Shown here: piece by piece, positions 18,065 through 29,600 of the stretch
How positions within the stretch are numbered: position 1 is the stretch's first letter
How the letters are laid out: every line of letters begins with the position of its first letter
IMG/VR virus record: IMGVR_UViG_3300021389_000005
Span: 1-64,000 of that record
Reading direction: 5' to 3' (one strand)
From: a virus
DNA: 64,000 bases
Program-made: the position numbers and the translations under genes
The notes under the pieces: generated by a model
Seen by the model: the letters and a program-made list of their open reading frames with translations, nothing else
Database searches by the model: none
Told to the model about the DNA's origin: nothing

Positions 18065-18919
18065 ATGAGTGAAATTAGAAGCGGCGGTTATGCCGGTAAC
18101 GACAATAATTTAATAACACCTAGGAATTTTGGGACAAATTGCCTAAACTCTTTTTTAGAAGAAATTGCAGATGAAATTACAGGTGCATGTATGTTGCCTG
18201 TAAATTTGCCACAAAAAGAAGTTATTAACATAATTAAAAGGGCTAAGAAATGGATGTATAAGAAATATGAGGACTCTGTTAGAGAAAACTATTATCATAT
18301 TCCATTTGAGACTTTTAATTCAGAATATTTTATAGACAATAGGGTTCTTAATTTGCCTGCACCTGGCATAGATGGTGGCGGTGGAGTATTTTCAGTATAT
18401 GGTGTATATGATTTAACATCTGGTTGGAATTCAGTTGGATCTGGAATGGATCTTAGATTCCAGCCTGGTGCAGATTTTGCATTAGAAAGAATGTTATTTA
18501 GAAATATGTATAATGGATCAGGTCCTGCGGAAGCTGCAGAAGAATTACAATATTATGTATTAAATGCTTCATTAGCTGACATGTCAAGACAAATTTTAGA
18601 AAATCCTATTTCTTATCAGTATCAAAGAAACACTGGTGAATTAAAGATTATGGGTGACACGCCAAAGGGTGACGTTATATTAGAGCTTTATGAGACTATT
18701 CCAGACTGTGCGTTATACGACGATGAAATATTCTTTAGATATGTTAGTGCTAAAATAAAACAATCATTAGGCGCTAAGTTAGGTATCTTTAAATTTGCTT
18801 TACCTGGTAACGTTGAGTTTGACTATAGTGCTATAAAAGATATGGGTGACACTGAACTAGAGGCCATAGAAGAAGAAATCAAAGGAGATGAAGGTGTAGA
18901 CTTCATGTTCCATAGTTAA
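18065..18919 (+). CDS. Virion structural protein, 284 aa
   Basis: Not assigned. The N-terminus, G-G-Y-A-G-N-D-N-N, is followed by a helical region (28-75) with K-W-M-Y-K-K-Y-E-D-S and then beta-rich sequence. A glycine-rich loop near 100-105 (D-G-G-G-G-V) lies in the middle, and the end is acidic. The gene sits four bases after the amidoligase and directly upstream of gp25. In T4-like phages this neighbourhood carries baseplate wedge or neck/completion proteins, so I call it structural by context. Confidence 0.55.
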   Translation: MSEIRSGGYAGNDNNLITPRNFGTNCLNSFLEEIADEITGACMLPVNLPQKEVINIIKRAKKWMYKKYEDSVRENYYHIPFETFNSEYFIDNRVLNLPAPGIDGGGGVFSVYGVYDLTSGWNSVGSGMDLRFQPGADFALERMLFRNMYNGSGPAEAAEELQYYVLNASLADMSRQILENPISYQYQRNTGELKIMGDTPKGDVILELYETIPDCALYDDEIFFRYVSAKIKQSLGAKLGIFKFALPGNVEFDYSAIKDMGDTELEAIEEEIKGDEGVDFMFHS

Positions 18920-18940
18920 AAAATTGAGATACATATATAA

Positions 18941-19297
18941 ATGGATTTTTATATAAAAACTTTAGGAGACCCAAACTGGAATAGAACACAAGTTCAAACC
19001 AATGGAGAAATAGAACAGCTCATTCAACAAATAGAGACTATTTTATTTACCGGAAAGGCTGATGTTTTAGGATCACCTGGATTTGGATGTGATTTAGAAA
19101 ACTACATATATTCTCTAGGATATAACGAAGGTCAACTAAAAGACGTGTTAGATACACAAATTAAATATTATTGTCCTTTAGCACAAAAATACAGCGTTTC
19201 AACTAAGATTAACTTTCTTAAGGGTAGCGTTAGAGATATTGCATATATTGATATTACAGTAGACAGCAAATATCTCGTACAATTAAACATTAGATAA
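18941..19297 (+). CDS. 25: Baseplate wedge subunit gp25-like
   Basis: A small protein of the GPW/gp25 family that joins sheath to baseplate and triggers sheath contraction. The length (118 aa) is typical. Recognisable elements are the early I-E-Q-L-I-Q-Q-I-E-T-I-L-F-T helix, the central G-S-P-G-F-G-C-D-L-E-N-Y-I-Y strand-turn, and the C-terminal strands with I-D-I-T-V-D-S-K-Y-L-V-Q-L-N-I. The next gene, a gp6-like wedge protein, starts one base after the stop, which reproduces the conserved gp25-gp6 partnership. Confidence 0.9.
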   Translation: MDFYIKTLGDPNWNRTQVQTNGEIEQLIQQIETILFTGKADVLGSPGFGCDLENYIYSLGYNEGQLKDVLDTQIKYYCPLAQKYSVSTKINFLKGSVRDIAYIDITVDSKYLVQLNIR

Positions 19298-19298
19298 A

Positions 19299-21131
19299 AT
19301 GGCAGAGTTAAAATTTATAAGTACATTAAGAGCAACCGCAAGGCAGGTCAGAGACGATGCTAGAGTTTATGTTTCTAGGGTTTATGGACGAGCAGGTACA
19401 TTATTTACTGATGCATCGCCGTTTGCTCAAATTATATCTGTAATAACTGAGATTCAAGAATTAATATTATTTTATCTTGAAGATGCATTGGTTGAACAGA
19501 ACATATATACAGCTCAACATCCAGAATCTATTTATGGTATGAGTAGACTCACAGGTCATGACTCTACTAGAGGTTTTGCAGCTACAGGTGAAATTGAATT
19601 TAGATGGAAACCAGGTGTTGATTTTGATAAAATTTCAGGAGCTGGAATTACAATAGACAATAGAGCTGAATTAAAATTCGACCTTAACGGGTTAACATAT
19701 ACGTTGTTGACCAACAAAGACAGATTTAGATTAGAAAAAAGTAACAATAAAATTATTAGTACCGCAATTATTCAGGGTAAATTTGAAACACAAACTTTCA
19801 CAGGAGATGGCGAACCTTTACAATCTTTTAACGCACAGACAAAGGGATTAACTGATCATAGCAAAATAAGTGTTAGCGTTAACGGTGAATTATGGACAAA
19901 GCAGGAATCTCTTTATGATTTACAAAGAGATGAAAAAGGTTACCTTATTAAAACAGGTATTTCAGGTGGATTAGATGTTTATTTTGGAAACACTGCGTTT
20001 GGTATGGCGCCTCCACAAGGTTCTAAAATAGAACTAGAGTACGTCACACATGATGGTAAGAAAGGAAACTTAGATGATTCAAATGATTTAACATTAAAGT
20101 GGCAAGCAACAGGTGAAGATTCTTTAGGTACATCACATGATTTAAATAATTTCTTAGACATAACTGTTACATCTTCTCCTAAAATGGGAACAGATAAAGA
20201 ATCTACTCAATTTACAAAGATCATGACTCCTCTTGCTAGTAAGTCATTCGTGTTGGCAACTCCAGATAATTATGAATACTTCTTATCAAGATATGGTATA
20301 TTTTCTTATTTGGATGCTTATAACACAACAGATGATCAATATCTAGATGATGATAACGTGATTTATATTTTTGCAATTCCAGATGTTAGAAAGAAGTTAG
20401 CTAAAAACCAAGATTATTTTTCTATTCCACAAGAAGAAATGTTTTTCGATGATAATGAATATGAAAAAATGTCTAAGGTATTACAAGATAGTGGACAGCA
20501 AATGGTAACTACCGAAGTTGTTTTTGTTAAACCTAAGATTAGAAAATATAGCATGGATGTTAACATTAGATTTTTTGAAGGTTTTACAAAAGATGAATTA
20601 ACTAGTGCAATTAGATCTAAAATAGATGAATACTTATTGAATGTAACTAGAAGAGATAAGTTGCCAAAATCAGATATAATTTACATATTAGAAGAGATTG
20701 AAGGCATCGATGCTGTTAATGTTAGGTTTATTTCTGAAACAGAAGAAACAGCAAGAAGATTAGGTTACTTTGAATCTAAAACAATTTCTGTTGTACCACA
20801 AGATCCTGTAACTTTAGAAAATGTTGGAAACGGAAAACAAAAATATGTGTTCTTTAAAAGAATAGAAGAAGTTTCAACAGTAACAGTAGATGAAACAACA
20901 ATTATACCTGAAACCGTAGTTGGTTTAGATAGATGGGGTGATATTATTATGGAAAAAGAAGAGGTTGCAGTATTTAGAGGTGGATGGCAAGATAGAGACG
21001 GAGATGAAATTGTAGACGATGTTTTAATTAACGCAGAAGCTGCATTAAGTATTAATTTCGAAGGTGATCCAGTTCCTAGAACAATATACACTAGACTACA
21101 GGCTGGTGATAGAAAAGCATTAAAGAAATAA
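19299..21131 (+). CDS. 6: Baseplate wedge subunit gp6-like (gpJ family)
   Basis: Homologue of the wedge protein that forms the iris ring of the contractile baseplate. The region about 405-480 (V-F-V-K-P-K-I-R-K-Y-S-M-D-V-N-I-R-F-F-E-G-F-T, then I-R-S-K-I-D-E-Y-L, K-S-D-I-I-Y-I-L-E-E-I-E-G-I-D-A-V-N-V) is the characteristic core of baseplate J/gp6 proteins. The N-terminal 80 residues (Y-V-S-R-V-Y-G-R-A-G, E-I-Q-E-L-I-L-F-Y-L-E-D) match the wedge-docking helices. 610 aa is close to T4 gp6. It sits between gp25 and a large gp7-like protein, as in T4. Confidence 0.88.
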   Translation: MAELKFISTLRATARQVRDDARVYVSRVYGRAGTLFTDASPFAQIISVITEIQELILFYLEDALVEQNIYTAQHPESIYGMSRLTGHDSTRGFAATGEIEFRWKPGVDFDKISGAGITIDNRAELKFDLNGLTYTLLTNKDRFRLEKSNNKIISTAIIQGKFETQTFTGDGEPLQSFNAQTKGLTDHSKISVSVNGELWTKQESLYDLQRDEKGYLIKTGISGGLDVYFGNTAFGMAPPQGSKIELEYVTHDGKKGNLDDSNDLTLKWQATGEDSLGTSHDLNNFLDITVTSSPKMGTDKESTQFTKIMTPLASKSFVLATPDNYEYFLSRYGIFSYLDAYNTTDDQYLDDDNVIYIFAIPDVRKKLAKNQDYFSIPQEEMFFDDNEYEKMSKVLQDSGQQMVTTEVVFVKPKIRKYSMDVNIRFFEGFTKDELTSAIRSKIDEYLLNVTRRDKLPKSDIIYILEEIEGIDAVNVRFISETEETARRLGYFESKTISVVPQDPVTLENVGNGKQKYVFFKRIEEVSTVTVDETTIIPETVVGLDRWGDIIMEKEEVAVFRGGWQDRDGDEIVDDVLINAEAALSINFEGDPVPRTIYTRLQAGDRKALKK

Positions 21132-21137
21132 TAAGCC

Positions 21138-21410
21138 ATGAATTTATTTAAAGACTTACTAAAATATAATAAGACCAAAGTATATGATGTTGCTAAAACA
21201 AGGCATGACAATAGGCTTAATACAGGTAATCAGTACATGAATGAAAGTTTTATATCTAAGATGCTTTCAAAACACATAATTAGAAATACTATCTTAAGAG
21301 AATTCTTATATTTTATAGATGATTATTTATTTGTATTAATAAGAGGTGTTAGAGTATTTAAAGGTTACAAGAATTATACTGTAAAAAAAGATGATAAATT
21401 TATTAGATAA
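21138..21410 (+). CDS. Small basic protein, 90 aa, in the wedge operon
   Basis: Not recognised. Basic, with a hydrophobic/aromatic segment (F-L-Y-F-I-D-D-Y-L-F-V-L-I-R-G-V-R-V-F) that could be a beta-hairpin or a buried helix. It lies six bases after gp6 and its stop overlaps the start of the next gene. The strict coupling suggests a small wedge component or assembly factor. Confidence 0.65.
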   Translation: MNLFKDLLKYNKTKVYDVAKTRHDNRLNTGNQYMNESFISKMLSKHIIRNTILREFLYFIDDYLFVLIRGVRVFKGYKNYTVKKDDKFIR

Positions 21411-24160
21411 TGTATAATAATTTAAGATTTTTTAACGGATTAGAAAATGATCTAAATTTACTACAAGATGCAAACGGTGTTTGGACAGGTAGTCTTTATT
21501 TAGATGAAGTTTCTGTTCAGTTATATGAAACAGTTAATCTTTTCGTATTAGAAGAGTGTAAACATTTGGGTGATTTAGTAGCTAATGCGCCAGTTGCAGA
21601 AACTAGCGACGCGACTAAATTTATTTTTAGATGGCAAAAAGATATGTTAGGAATGTCGGACGACATTATAATGTATAGTACTAAATTATCAGAAGGTAAA
21701 ATACTTGTTGATAATAAAACTTCAGTTGAGTTTGACATAGAAGATAACTCTATTATAGATTCTACTGATGTTAATGGCATAAAGGAATTGTCAGTTGCAA
21801 ATCAAGTTGCATTACAGGTTAATCTAGCATTAAGCTCTAAAATAGACGGTCCACATCAAAGAACACTTTACATGTACCAATCTATTGCAGGTGTAGAAAC
21901 TGTTATTGCAAAGATAAACATATATGGTGAAGTTATTGCAGAAGATGAAAGACTTAGTATTTTATTATCTAATTTTGGTGCAACACTAGATGTTGGAGAT
22001 TTTATGTTGTTTAAAACGCATGACATCAGTGAAATGTCTCCAGATTTTAAACTACTTAATAAGAAGCGTAAAGAACTACTCCTAGAGTTACATAACATTA
22101 AGCCATTTGTAGGAACATATAAAGCTATATTGAATGCTATAGATTTCTTTGGCTATGACAGGATCACTCTAAAGGAATACTGGCTTAACGTTGATAAATC
22201 AGCAGAAAGCTTCGGTAAAATGTATGCAGTTCCAGTACCTAACGCATCTAAGCGTGGGGAAATGATTCGTAAAAGATTAAAGTTTAATGTTCCTAGTAGT
22301 ACAATTAAGAAAACTAGCAGGTTTAGTTTAGTGTATAGGATTAACGAACCTGATGGGACATTTGATCATTGGGATATTCCTAATGTACAAGAGGTATTTG
22401 ATTTTACACCCGAAGAAGTTTTAATAAAACTATACGGACTTAAGAATAGATTGCAAAAAGATTTCTTACCATTAAATGCTAAGATAATTGACATAACAGG
22501 GGAAGGTGACTATTTTGCTCAGAAAAATCTAAATGCTTGGAATATTCAAAATGGCGTAGGTTTCTTTACAGAAGGTCATAACATAAAATTCGAAGCTCAT
22601 CCAAAAGACAGGCCTATATTTATAGAAGATACTTCAATGGTTCTTAAAAGTCACTTAGATCAAAACGACGACACTTCTAATTACAATACTTTACTAAATA
22701 TAGAATATGGAAACGAAGACACTCTTACACAGGGTGAAAGAGAAGATTTAATATCTGCACATTCTAAATTTTATCAAAATTACTACGATACTGAATTACA
22801 TTCATATAATCAGAATATTCCTATCGGCGCTCCAATTACATTAGACGGTACATTAACATTTGATGATATTTGGTCTGAAGCTAATTTTACATGGGAAGAT
22901 GCAGTAGATGCTAACGAAAACCTTAAAGTTACTTGGGATAATTGGTGGAAAAGATGGGTTTATGAAATAGAATGGATTATAACTAACAAAGACCAAGGAT
23001 ATGATCAAACATTTAGAGGTCCAATCGATAACTTTTTAGTATTTCCTATTACATTGCCATTTGTTGGTCAGTACTCTGTTGAAATGAGAACATATGATCT
23101 TTTTGGACATAGATCACATTTTAGAATGGATGACTTAATTAATATAAGACTAAAAGATTTAGAATTATATGGCATATACAAGTGGAAAGAAATTACTGAT
23201 TGGAATTCTAAGAAATTAGATTGGTCAAAATCAGGTGGTTATTGGGATTTTCCTCAAGATAATTTAACTAAAGTAGAAGACGATATAGCTACTTTATATT
23301 TAACGTTAGATAGAGCAAATTATGTGCACAGAGAAGATGATCAAGGTGTTAGATTCTCAACAGTACAAAGATTTGTTGATGTTTATTCAGAAATAGGATT
23401 TAGTGAAAATACTGGACCCTACACATATGATGAATCTACATTTAGATGGAAAGACACAGATCATTTATGGTGGAATGCAATGAGAGTTGGAACAGATTTA
23501 TCTGCCAGCTTTAAAATAAATGACATCTCGCAAGGAGAAACTTTACAAATTACACACACTGATCAAAAAGGTCAATCTTTTGTAGGAACACATGTAATAA
23601 CATCTCCAACACCAACTAGTACTTCTGATATATTTGCATGGAATGCTATAGCTGAAGAATTAAATAACAGTGAAGATTTTGTTATAAATAAATTTAATTT
23701 TAATCCAGTATTAGAAGATGTTGACGGTATTGATCCACTAGAGAGCGATATCTTTAGATTTATTATAGCAACTGGTGAAGAATATTCATATACTTATGAT
23801 TTTTCTGATGTTAGAATAATTAGTGGAAATTTAGGAAGCACATCTAGTGTTAGTGGTGAAAATCACGTAGTACACTATAATCCAACATGGGACGATACTA
23901 AAATATTTAAAGATTATGCTGAGGTTGAAAGATCTACGCACGTGACTATTTCTACTGACATTTCTAAGTTCCCCGGAGCGAAGAATGCAAAGTGGACTAT
24001 TCAGAATATAAGTAATCCAGAAATCACTGATATATACTATAATAATATGTGGTTGACTTACATATTCAAGGAACCTGGATATTACTCCATATCTCTTGAA
24101 GCAGAAGACACATATGGAAACAAAAACGTTGTAAAACGCAATATGCTAAAAGTAAAATAA
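21410..24160 (+). CDS. Large baseplate wedge protein, gp7-like by position
   Basis: 916 aa, directly after gp6 as T4 gp7 (about 1030 aa) is. The first 350 residues are helical/beta mixed with the conserved-looking G-T-Y-K-A-I-L-N-A-I-D-F-F-G-Y-D segment, which resembles the fold of tail wedge proteins that wrap gp6. The middle is rich in tryptophan (W-D-N-W-W-K-R-W-V-Y-E-I-E-W). The C-terminal 100 residues look like PKD/Ig-type beta domains (Y-Y-S-I-S-L-E-A-E-D-T-Y-G-N-K), often used by baseplate-attached fibres. Family identity is inferred from context and length; no single diagnostic motif is visible. Confidence 0.6.
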   Translation: MYNNLRFFNGLENDLNLLQDANGVWTGSLYLDEVSVQLYETVNLFVLEECKHLGDLVANAPVAETSDATKFIFRWQKDMLGMSDDIIMYSTKLSEGKILVDNKTSVEFDIEDNSIIDSTDVNGIKELSVANQVALQVNLALSSKIDGPHQRTLYMYQSIAGVETVIAKINIYGEVIAEDERLSILLSNFGATLDVGDFMLFKTHDISEMSPDFKLLNKKRKELLLELHNIKPFVGTYKAILNAIDFFGYDRITLKEYWLNVDKSAESFGKMYAVPVPNASKRGEMIRKRLKFNVPSSTIKKTSRFSLVYRINEPDGTFDHWDIPNVQEVFDFTPEEVLIKLYGLKNRLQKDFLPLNAKIIDITGEGDYFAQKNLNAWNIQNGVGFFTEGHNIKFEAHPKDRPIFIEDTSMVLKSHLDQNDDTSNYNTLLNIEYGNEDTLTQGEREDLISAHSKFYQNYYDTELHSYNQNIPIGAPITLDGTLTFDDIWSEANFTWEDAVDANENLKVTWDNWWKRWVYEIEWIITNKDQGYDQTFRGPIDNFLVFPITLPFVGQYSVEMRTYDLFGHRSHFRMDDLINIRLKDLELYGIYKWKEITDWNSKKLDWSKSGGYWDFPQDNLTKVEDDIATLYLTLDRANYVHREDDQGVRFSTVQRFVDVYSEIGFSENTGPYTYDESTFRWKDTDHLWWNAMRVGTDLSASFKINDISQGETLQITHTDQKGQSFVGTHVITSPTPTSTSDIFAWNAIAEELNNSEDFVINKFNFNPVLEDVDGIDPLESDIFRFIIATGEEYSYTYDFSDVRIISGNLGSTSSVSGENHVVHYNPTWDDTKIFKDYAEVERSTHVTISTDISKFPGAKNAKWTIQNISNPEITDIYYNNMWLTYIFKEPGYYSISLEAEDTYGNKNVVKRNMLKVK

Positions 24161-24169
24161 ATAAATAAA

Positions 24170-24730
24170 ATGGCAAACATTACAGAAATCTTAGGAACTG
24201 ACTCGGTATCATCATCGAGACCAACTATTAATAATAACTTTGAGTTATTAAACGATGAGTTAGCTAGTGTAACTGCTCTGTTAAACCCGACAACTTCGGT
24301 TTTAAGTGGAGTAACTAACATTACTACTTCAGCTATTACAGTTTTGCAAAACAATTTAACGTTATTCCAAGTTAATTCAAATGGTGGAACAGTAGGAACA
24401 GACTTTACATTCAACAATGCTATCACAGCCTCTGGCAAAGTGATATTTAGCGGTGTTGTAGGTTCTGCTTCAACTGCCACGACAATCGCTGCACCGACAA
24501 CGCTTGAAAAATCGACATACTTCGTGGATGCTGATTTTACAATGCCTGCTGCAGTCGATGGTCATGAAGTTATGATTATCGCGACAGCGGCATCTACTCT
24601 TTTAGTAGCTGCAGGTGTTTCTTTAGGAGCGACTTCAATTGCACTTGATGGACTTAACTCAACGATTACATTAAGATGTTTTGGAAATACTTGGTACGTA
24701 GTTAGCTCACATAAAGCAACTATCGTTTAA
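24170..24730 (+). CDS. Short fibre-like protein with shared N-terminal attachment motif
   Basis: 186 aa, low in charge and rich in T, S, A, N and G, as for trimeric fibre beta structure. The N-terminus (M-A-N-I-T-E-I-L-G-T-D, then R-P-T-I-N-N-N-F-E-L-L-N) has the same layout as the start of the collagen-like protein at 38723 (I-R-E-I-L-H-P-S-D, K-I-N-Y-N-F-D-Q-I-L). Both probably dock to the same baseplate site. The C-terminal half resembles the hydrophobic beta fold seen at fibre tips. The gene follows the gp7-like protein by nine bases. Confidence 0.65.
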   Translation: MANITEILGTDSVSSSRPTINNNFELLNDELASVTALLNPTTSVLSGVTNITTSAITVLQNNLTLFQVNSNGGTVGTDFTFNNAITASGKVIFSGVVGSASTATTIAAPTTLEKSTYFVDADFTMPAAVDGHEVMIIATAASTLLVAAGVSLGATSIALDGLNSTITLRCFGNTWYVVSSHKATIV

Positions 24731-24750
24731 TAAACAAAATTAATAAATAA

Positions 24751-26688
24751 ATGGCGACTCCTTTAGTTAGAATACCTCAACCGCAAGGCGGCACAATGTA
24801 TGCATTCGCATCGGCTGCGAGAGACATAACTAGGGCCTTTAATAATCCTGATCTAAAATTTGAATTTAGCAAGTATGCATTACTTGACTTACCGGATTTT
24901 ACACAATCAGTAAATGGTTCTAATGTTATTGACTATGAACTTGGCTTAAAACAAGCCTCAGGTCAATCTTATGTTGCATCGATGCCAAATGTCGATTTCG
25001 CACAAACCTTTCAAAATTATGCTCTTAACTTAGAAGAACTTCTTTTAAGAGATGATGACTACGATCCGATTATTTTACAATCAGATGCAGAAAAGGTATT
25101 CTTTAAATGGATGTCTAAATTGGGAGCTGTAGATTTTAGACCAACTGACTCTAACGAGAGTGTTAACGGTTTATATGCAGAGAATGATAATGCCATATTA
25201 GGTGGTGGTAATTACGAAAAACTAGTTAAGTATCTTGGTACTATTGACGCAGAGAACGATGTAACTTATTCTGATAACACATATCATGAAGTTTATGTTA
25301 ACGTTCCAACATCAGTAGGTTATACACCATTGGTATTGTTTAGACCAACAAACTATAACACAACTGCTACTAAATTGTATGCAGAAGATTATATTGAAGG
25401 TAGAGCAGGCCAATCACACCCAGATCCAAATATTAATATTGATTCAATTGTTGATGAATATAATGCTGAAAGTGGACCGTATTATGATATACAAACTAAT
25501 GCAACCAATTCTGTACAAATTGAATTTAACGCTGGAAGCTACGCTGCAATAGAGCAAGATCCAGACACAACTTCTATTTTAGAATATTCTAAAAAAGGAC
25601 AAGACTTTAGATTTAATGCAATATTAATTTATTATGATCTTTATAGTGAATCAGTGCCAGCTAATAGAGCTACTAATTTATATGGAGTTTTAATTTTAGA
25701 TGATATCAAAGATGCATTCGGCCCAGGTACAAAGATACATGAACAAATTAAGTATAAACCAAATGAAGTTACTGGACTTAACGGTAACGCATACTCATTA
25801 AAATTAAATTTAAAGTTTAATTCTTCTCTAGATAATGTAGGTGTTGAAACTTCTATTAATGATTTTACAACGTTCTCTATGGATTTATTCATGGACACCA
25901 CTACGGCTCTTGAAAATGCAACGCAATTGCTTTTAGAGGCTAATACTAGATATTTAGGGATTAATACAAGATTATATGATTTAGAATCTATAGTTTTAAG
26001 TTCTAATGACAGTGAGGATATTGTTAATAGAATAGCCGCAGTAGAATCTGATTTAGAGAATGCATCTATTCAGTTACAAGATTCTAAATCTTTATTAGAT
26101 TTAATAACTAAGGCACATGATAAGATCAATAGACTGGTCGACGGAACAATCCCAGTAGAATTACAATATAATACAGATGTTATCTTTAACGGTAAAGGTA
26201 CAGCCGTAGATAAAACTATTGAGAATAAAATAAAGATTAATAATACAGTTTATGGATATTCTTTAGGCGAAGCTTGGTTGTACAACATGGCAGCTGAATC
26301 ATTGGCTTTAAAATTAGATGCAACTAATCAATTTAACGCAAATGTCTCTGGCTCAGGTGCAGATAAATTTGCGATTTGGTCAAAGCTACAAGAATATACT
26401 AATAGATTAAGTTTAAAGAATCTATTTTCATCGGATCCTAATAATGATCTGAATATATACATTGACGATAGTTCTATTTCATGGAAAGTTGGTCAAACAT
26501 ATAAGATAGCGTTCGACACGATTGACATGCAAGGTAACAATATTAAAATCTATTCTGATAAAGTTAATAGATTTGATAAACTGATTGCTGAAATAGACGT
26601 TAGTCTACATTTAACAAATAAACCATATATTGAGATAGTATGTGTAGATCCTGCAACCTATCTCTTTGAAGCAGATATTTTAAGATAA
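24751..26688 (+). CDS. Virion structural protein, 645 aa
   Basis: Family not recognised. Mostly beta-rich and polar through residue 400, a helical, coiled-coil-like stretch at about 390-470 (A-L-E-N-A-T-Q-L-L-L-E-A-N, I-A-A-V-E-S-D-L-E-N-A-S-I-Q-L), then a beta-rich end. This arrangement suits a trimeric baseplate or fibre component. It is separated from the following 1266-aa gene by one base, so the two are probably made and assembled together. Confidence 0.6.
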   Translation: MATPLVRIPQPQGGTMYAFASAARDITRAFNNPDLKFEFSKYALLDLPDFTQSVNGSNVIDYELGLKQASGQSYVASMPNVDFAQTFQNYALNLEELLLRDDDYDPIILQSDAEKVFFKWMSKLGAVDFRPTDSNESVNGLYAENDNAILGGGNYEKLVKYLGTIDAENDVTYSDNTYHEVYVNVPTSVGYTPLVLFRPTNYNTTATKLYAEDYIEGRAGQSHPDPNINIDSIVDEYNAESGPYYDIQTNATNSVQIEFNAGSYAAIEQDPDTTSILEYSKKGQDFRFNAILIYYDLYSESVPANRATNLYGVLILDDIKDAFGPGTKIHEQIKYKPNEVTGLNGNAYSLKLNLKFNSSLDNVGVETSINDFTTFSMDLFMDTTTALENATQLLLEANTRYLGINTRLYDLESIVLSSNDSEDIVNRIAAVESDLENASIQLQDSKSLLDLITKAHDKINRLVDGTIPVELQYNTDVIFNGKGTAVDKTIENKIKINNTVYGYSLGEAWLYNMAAESLALKLDATNQFNANVSGSGADKFAIWSKLQEYTNRLSLKNLFSSDPNNDLNIYIDDSSISWKVGQTYKIAFDTIDMQGNNIKIYSDKVNRFDKLIAEIDVSLHLTNKPYIEIVCVDPATYLFEADILR

Positions 26689-26689
26689 T

Positions 26690-29600
26690 ATGAATACTAA
26701 CAACTCACTTTCTAACACGCTCAAGAAGCTTCTTGAAATCAATGCTAACTCTTTAAAAATATATGAAAGAGTTAACGAAGCGGTAACTACTGAAAAGAAG
26801 GATATTCCTTTGGAAATCTTAGCACCAGATGGTACAACTACTACGGTTTATGTACCTGCATTTGGTTATATGAAACGTGAGCTAGAAAGATTAGACACTA
26901 ATCTTAAGGCACTTACAGGTTTAGGTAAAGGTAATACTAAAATAAAATTACCTGATGGTAGTTTTCAAAGTATTATTACTTCAGCCTTAAAAACGCCAGC
27001 AAACGATATTACAAGCGTAATTAGACCTGAGCGTTTTGCTACTAAAAGTAATTACTTCTTCGAAGATTTCTTAAATCCATTACTAACAACATCTTTAGAT
27101 ATTTCTGGACAGGTTCCAGAAGATACTGAAAGAGTGTTGATCAAAAGAATTATTTTTGATTCTACTAATGAAAATACAGTAGATTACTTTAAAAGTAATT
27201 TTAAAAACTTAGAAAATCTAGACTATTTTACAGTTATTAGAGACGTTGTAAATAACAACTTATCATATGTTGTTGATGAGGAAGTTAGAGATTTACCTTT
27301 TAGAAATAGTCAATATGCAGGTAAATTCGATATTACTTCTATTGATACAATGAAAAAGGATGTCGTTGTTAATGGCGTTACTAAAAAGAAATCAGTTAAA
27401 TTAATAACTGTTGATAAATTAACTTATTCTGACAACGGTAAAGATTTAGACGATACTGAACTTCTTAAAACTGGCGATGAGTTAATGCTTAACAACGGTA
27501 ACAAGAATACTAGATTTAAGATTTCAAAAATAGACGGCTCTACAAGACAATTAGAATTAGAACTAGTAGAAGGATATGAGGCACTTAAAATAGGAGCGGA
27601 TTCATTATCTATTTACAAATACACTAGAAACGGACTATCTGTTCAAGTTAACTGTGGATTCAACGAAAGAGTTTTAGTATTTATTAAAGCTATTGATCCA
27701 GATTCTAACATGTTGGCAGAAAAATGGTCACCTGGTATTGGTTTATATACTAATGAATTAACTCTTCTACAAGAAGATGGAACATTTATTAGATTAGATG
27801 ATTATTACAAAGAAAACGTTGCCGATTTCGGTCAATATATTAAAGCGCTTAAAGACGATGCTATCCCTCCAGCGACAATAGGTGTTACACCTGATGCTCC
27901 AACTCTGGATAACAGTAACTTTAAGGTTGTACAAATTAACAGACACCTGACTAAGAATGACGCATCTGATAAGATCAAGAAGTTTTCGGCAGATAAAACA
28001 TCAGTTGAAGAAACTATCAAGAAATTAGATGATACTATTTCTAAGAAAAGAACTGAAATCTCAACTAAAAAGTATGAGTCTGAAGTCCAAAGAGATAAAG
28101 ATAAAAGTGAGCTTAACTCATTAATAGATGAGAGAGCTAGTGAAACTAAACTTTACAATAGTTTAGTAAATCAAATTCAATCGTTGGCTTCAAGCACCAA
28201 TGCTACTAACATTACGCCTAAGTTTAGAGTTAGAGGTTTTTGGGCAGTGCCAGCTCCTAAAAAAGTTGCAGACACTGTTCCACAGAATGTTGTACAGTTT
28301 TCTGTTCAATACAGATACTTGTCAACCAATGGTAAATCAAGTGAGGTTTCACAGTTACCATTTACAGACGGTACTAGAGAAAAAACTGCAGTATTCTCAA
28401 ATTGGAATGAAATTAAAACTAAAGTTAGACCAAGAGGTAGAATAAAACCTACTGCTAGCAACTTGTCACAAAGAATTAGACCAATGAAATTCGAGTGGAA
28501 GGAATCATTGGTTGAAGATGCACAAGAAATTAATTTTAATCAATTAGATATTGCTATTAATCAAAACGAATTAGTTGAAATTAGAGTAAGATCTATCTCG
28601 GAAGCTGGTTATCCTGCCAACCCAATTTATTCTGATTGGTCAGAGCCAATAACTATTGATTTCCCAGAGGCTGAAATAGACACAACTGATTTAGATGGTT
28701 TAATTGAGAAAAATTTAGCTGAAGTTGCTTCTGTTAAAATATCTGAAGAATTAACTTCTAAAGGAGTATTTACACACGTTGAAGAAAGCTTTGTTGCTAA
28801 TGAAAAGCTATATGCACATAATGCAACATCAATTGCATCAGGATTCTTATCAGCAGAACAAAAACCTATTTCAGTATTTGATAAACTAATTGCATTAGAA
28901 TCTGAAATTGCAGCTCTTAAAGAGGGTATCGAAGCCGAAGTTGGTGAATTAGTAGTTACACTAAGATCAGAAGATGGTACAGTATCAGTTATTCAGAATA
29001 ATACAGTTAATCAAATATTCGCTGGATATTATGTTGATGAAGTTGCTGAACTTTCAATCAAAAAAGGTCACATTGTTACTAAGACATTTAAACTATTATT
29101 AGAAAATACTAAGGCGACTCAATTAGAATTAGTTGCAAGATTAACTGGAGATAGAGCAAAACCAGTTTACAAATCATCAGGCGCAGGTTCACAAGAACAT
29201 GGTCTTGGATTTGGAGTTCAGTTAAATGATCAAGAAACTACAAGTATCGATACTAAAGTTGCTTCTGATACTTATTATACAACGCAAGGTAAATATGATT
29301 TAGCACCAATACAATATCAAAATGTCTCTCCATCTGCAATTGCTAATGTAGAAGATTTATTATTATCTGCACCATATCAATCTGCACAAAGAAGAGGGCA
29401 ATTTATCTACAATAGATACATGGATGTTGCAAATCAAAATCCGCTGTATATCACTGAGTCTTTAATAGACGGTGCTGCTGCGAGTTTAACTAATTATGAA
29501 TATACATTAAGCTATGCTGCATTTGAAGATAGTAACATGCCTGTTGGTAGTGGTATTAGTTTAAACCAACCTACTGGTGATGGAACAACAAACGACTTTA

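Noticed and set aside
18926-18941. T4 late-promoter-like TATAAAT before gp25
   Set aside because: The sequence CATATATAAATGG runs into the ATG itself, leaving no room for a transcription start before the gene; the exact TATAAATA is not present.
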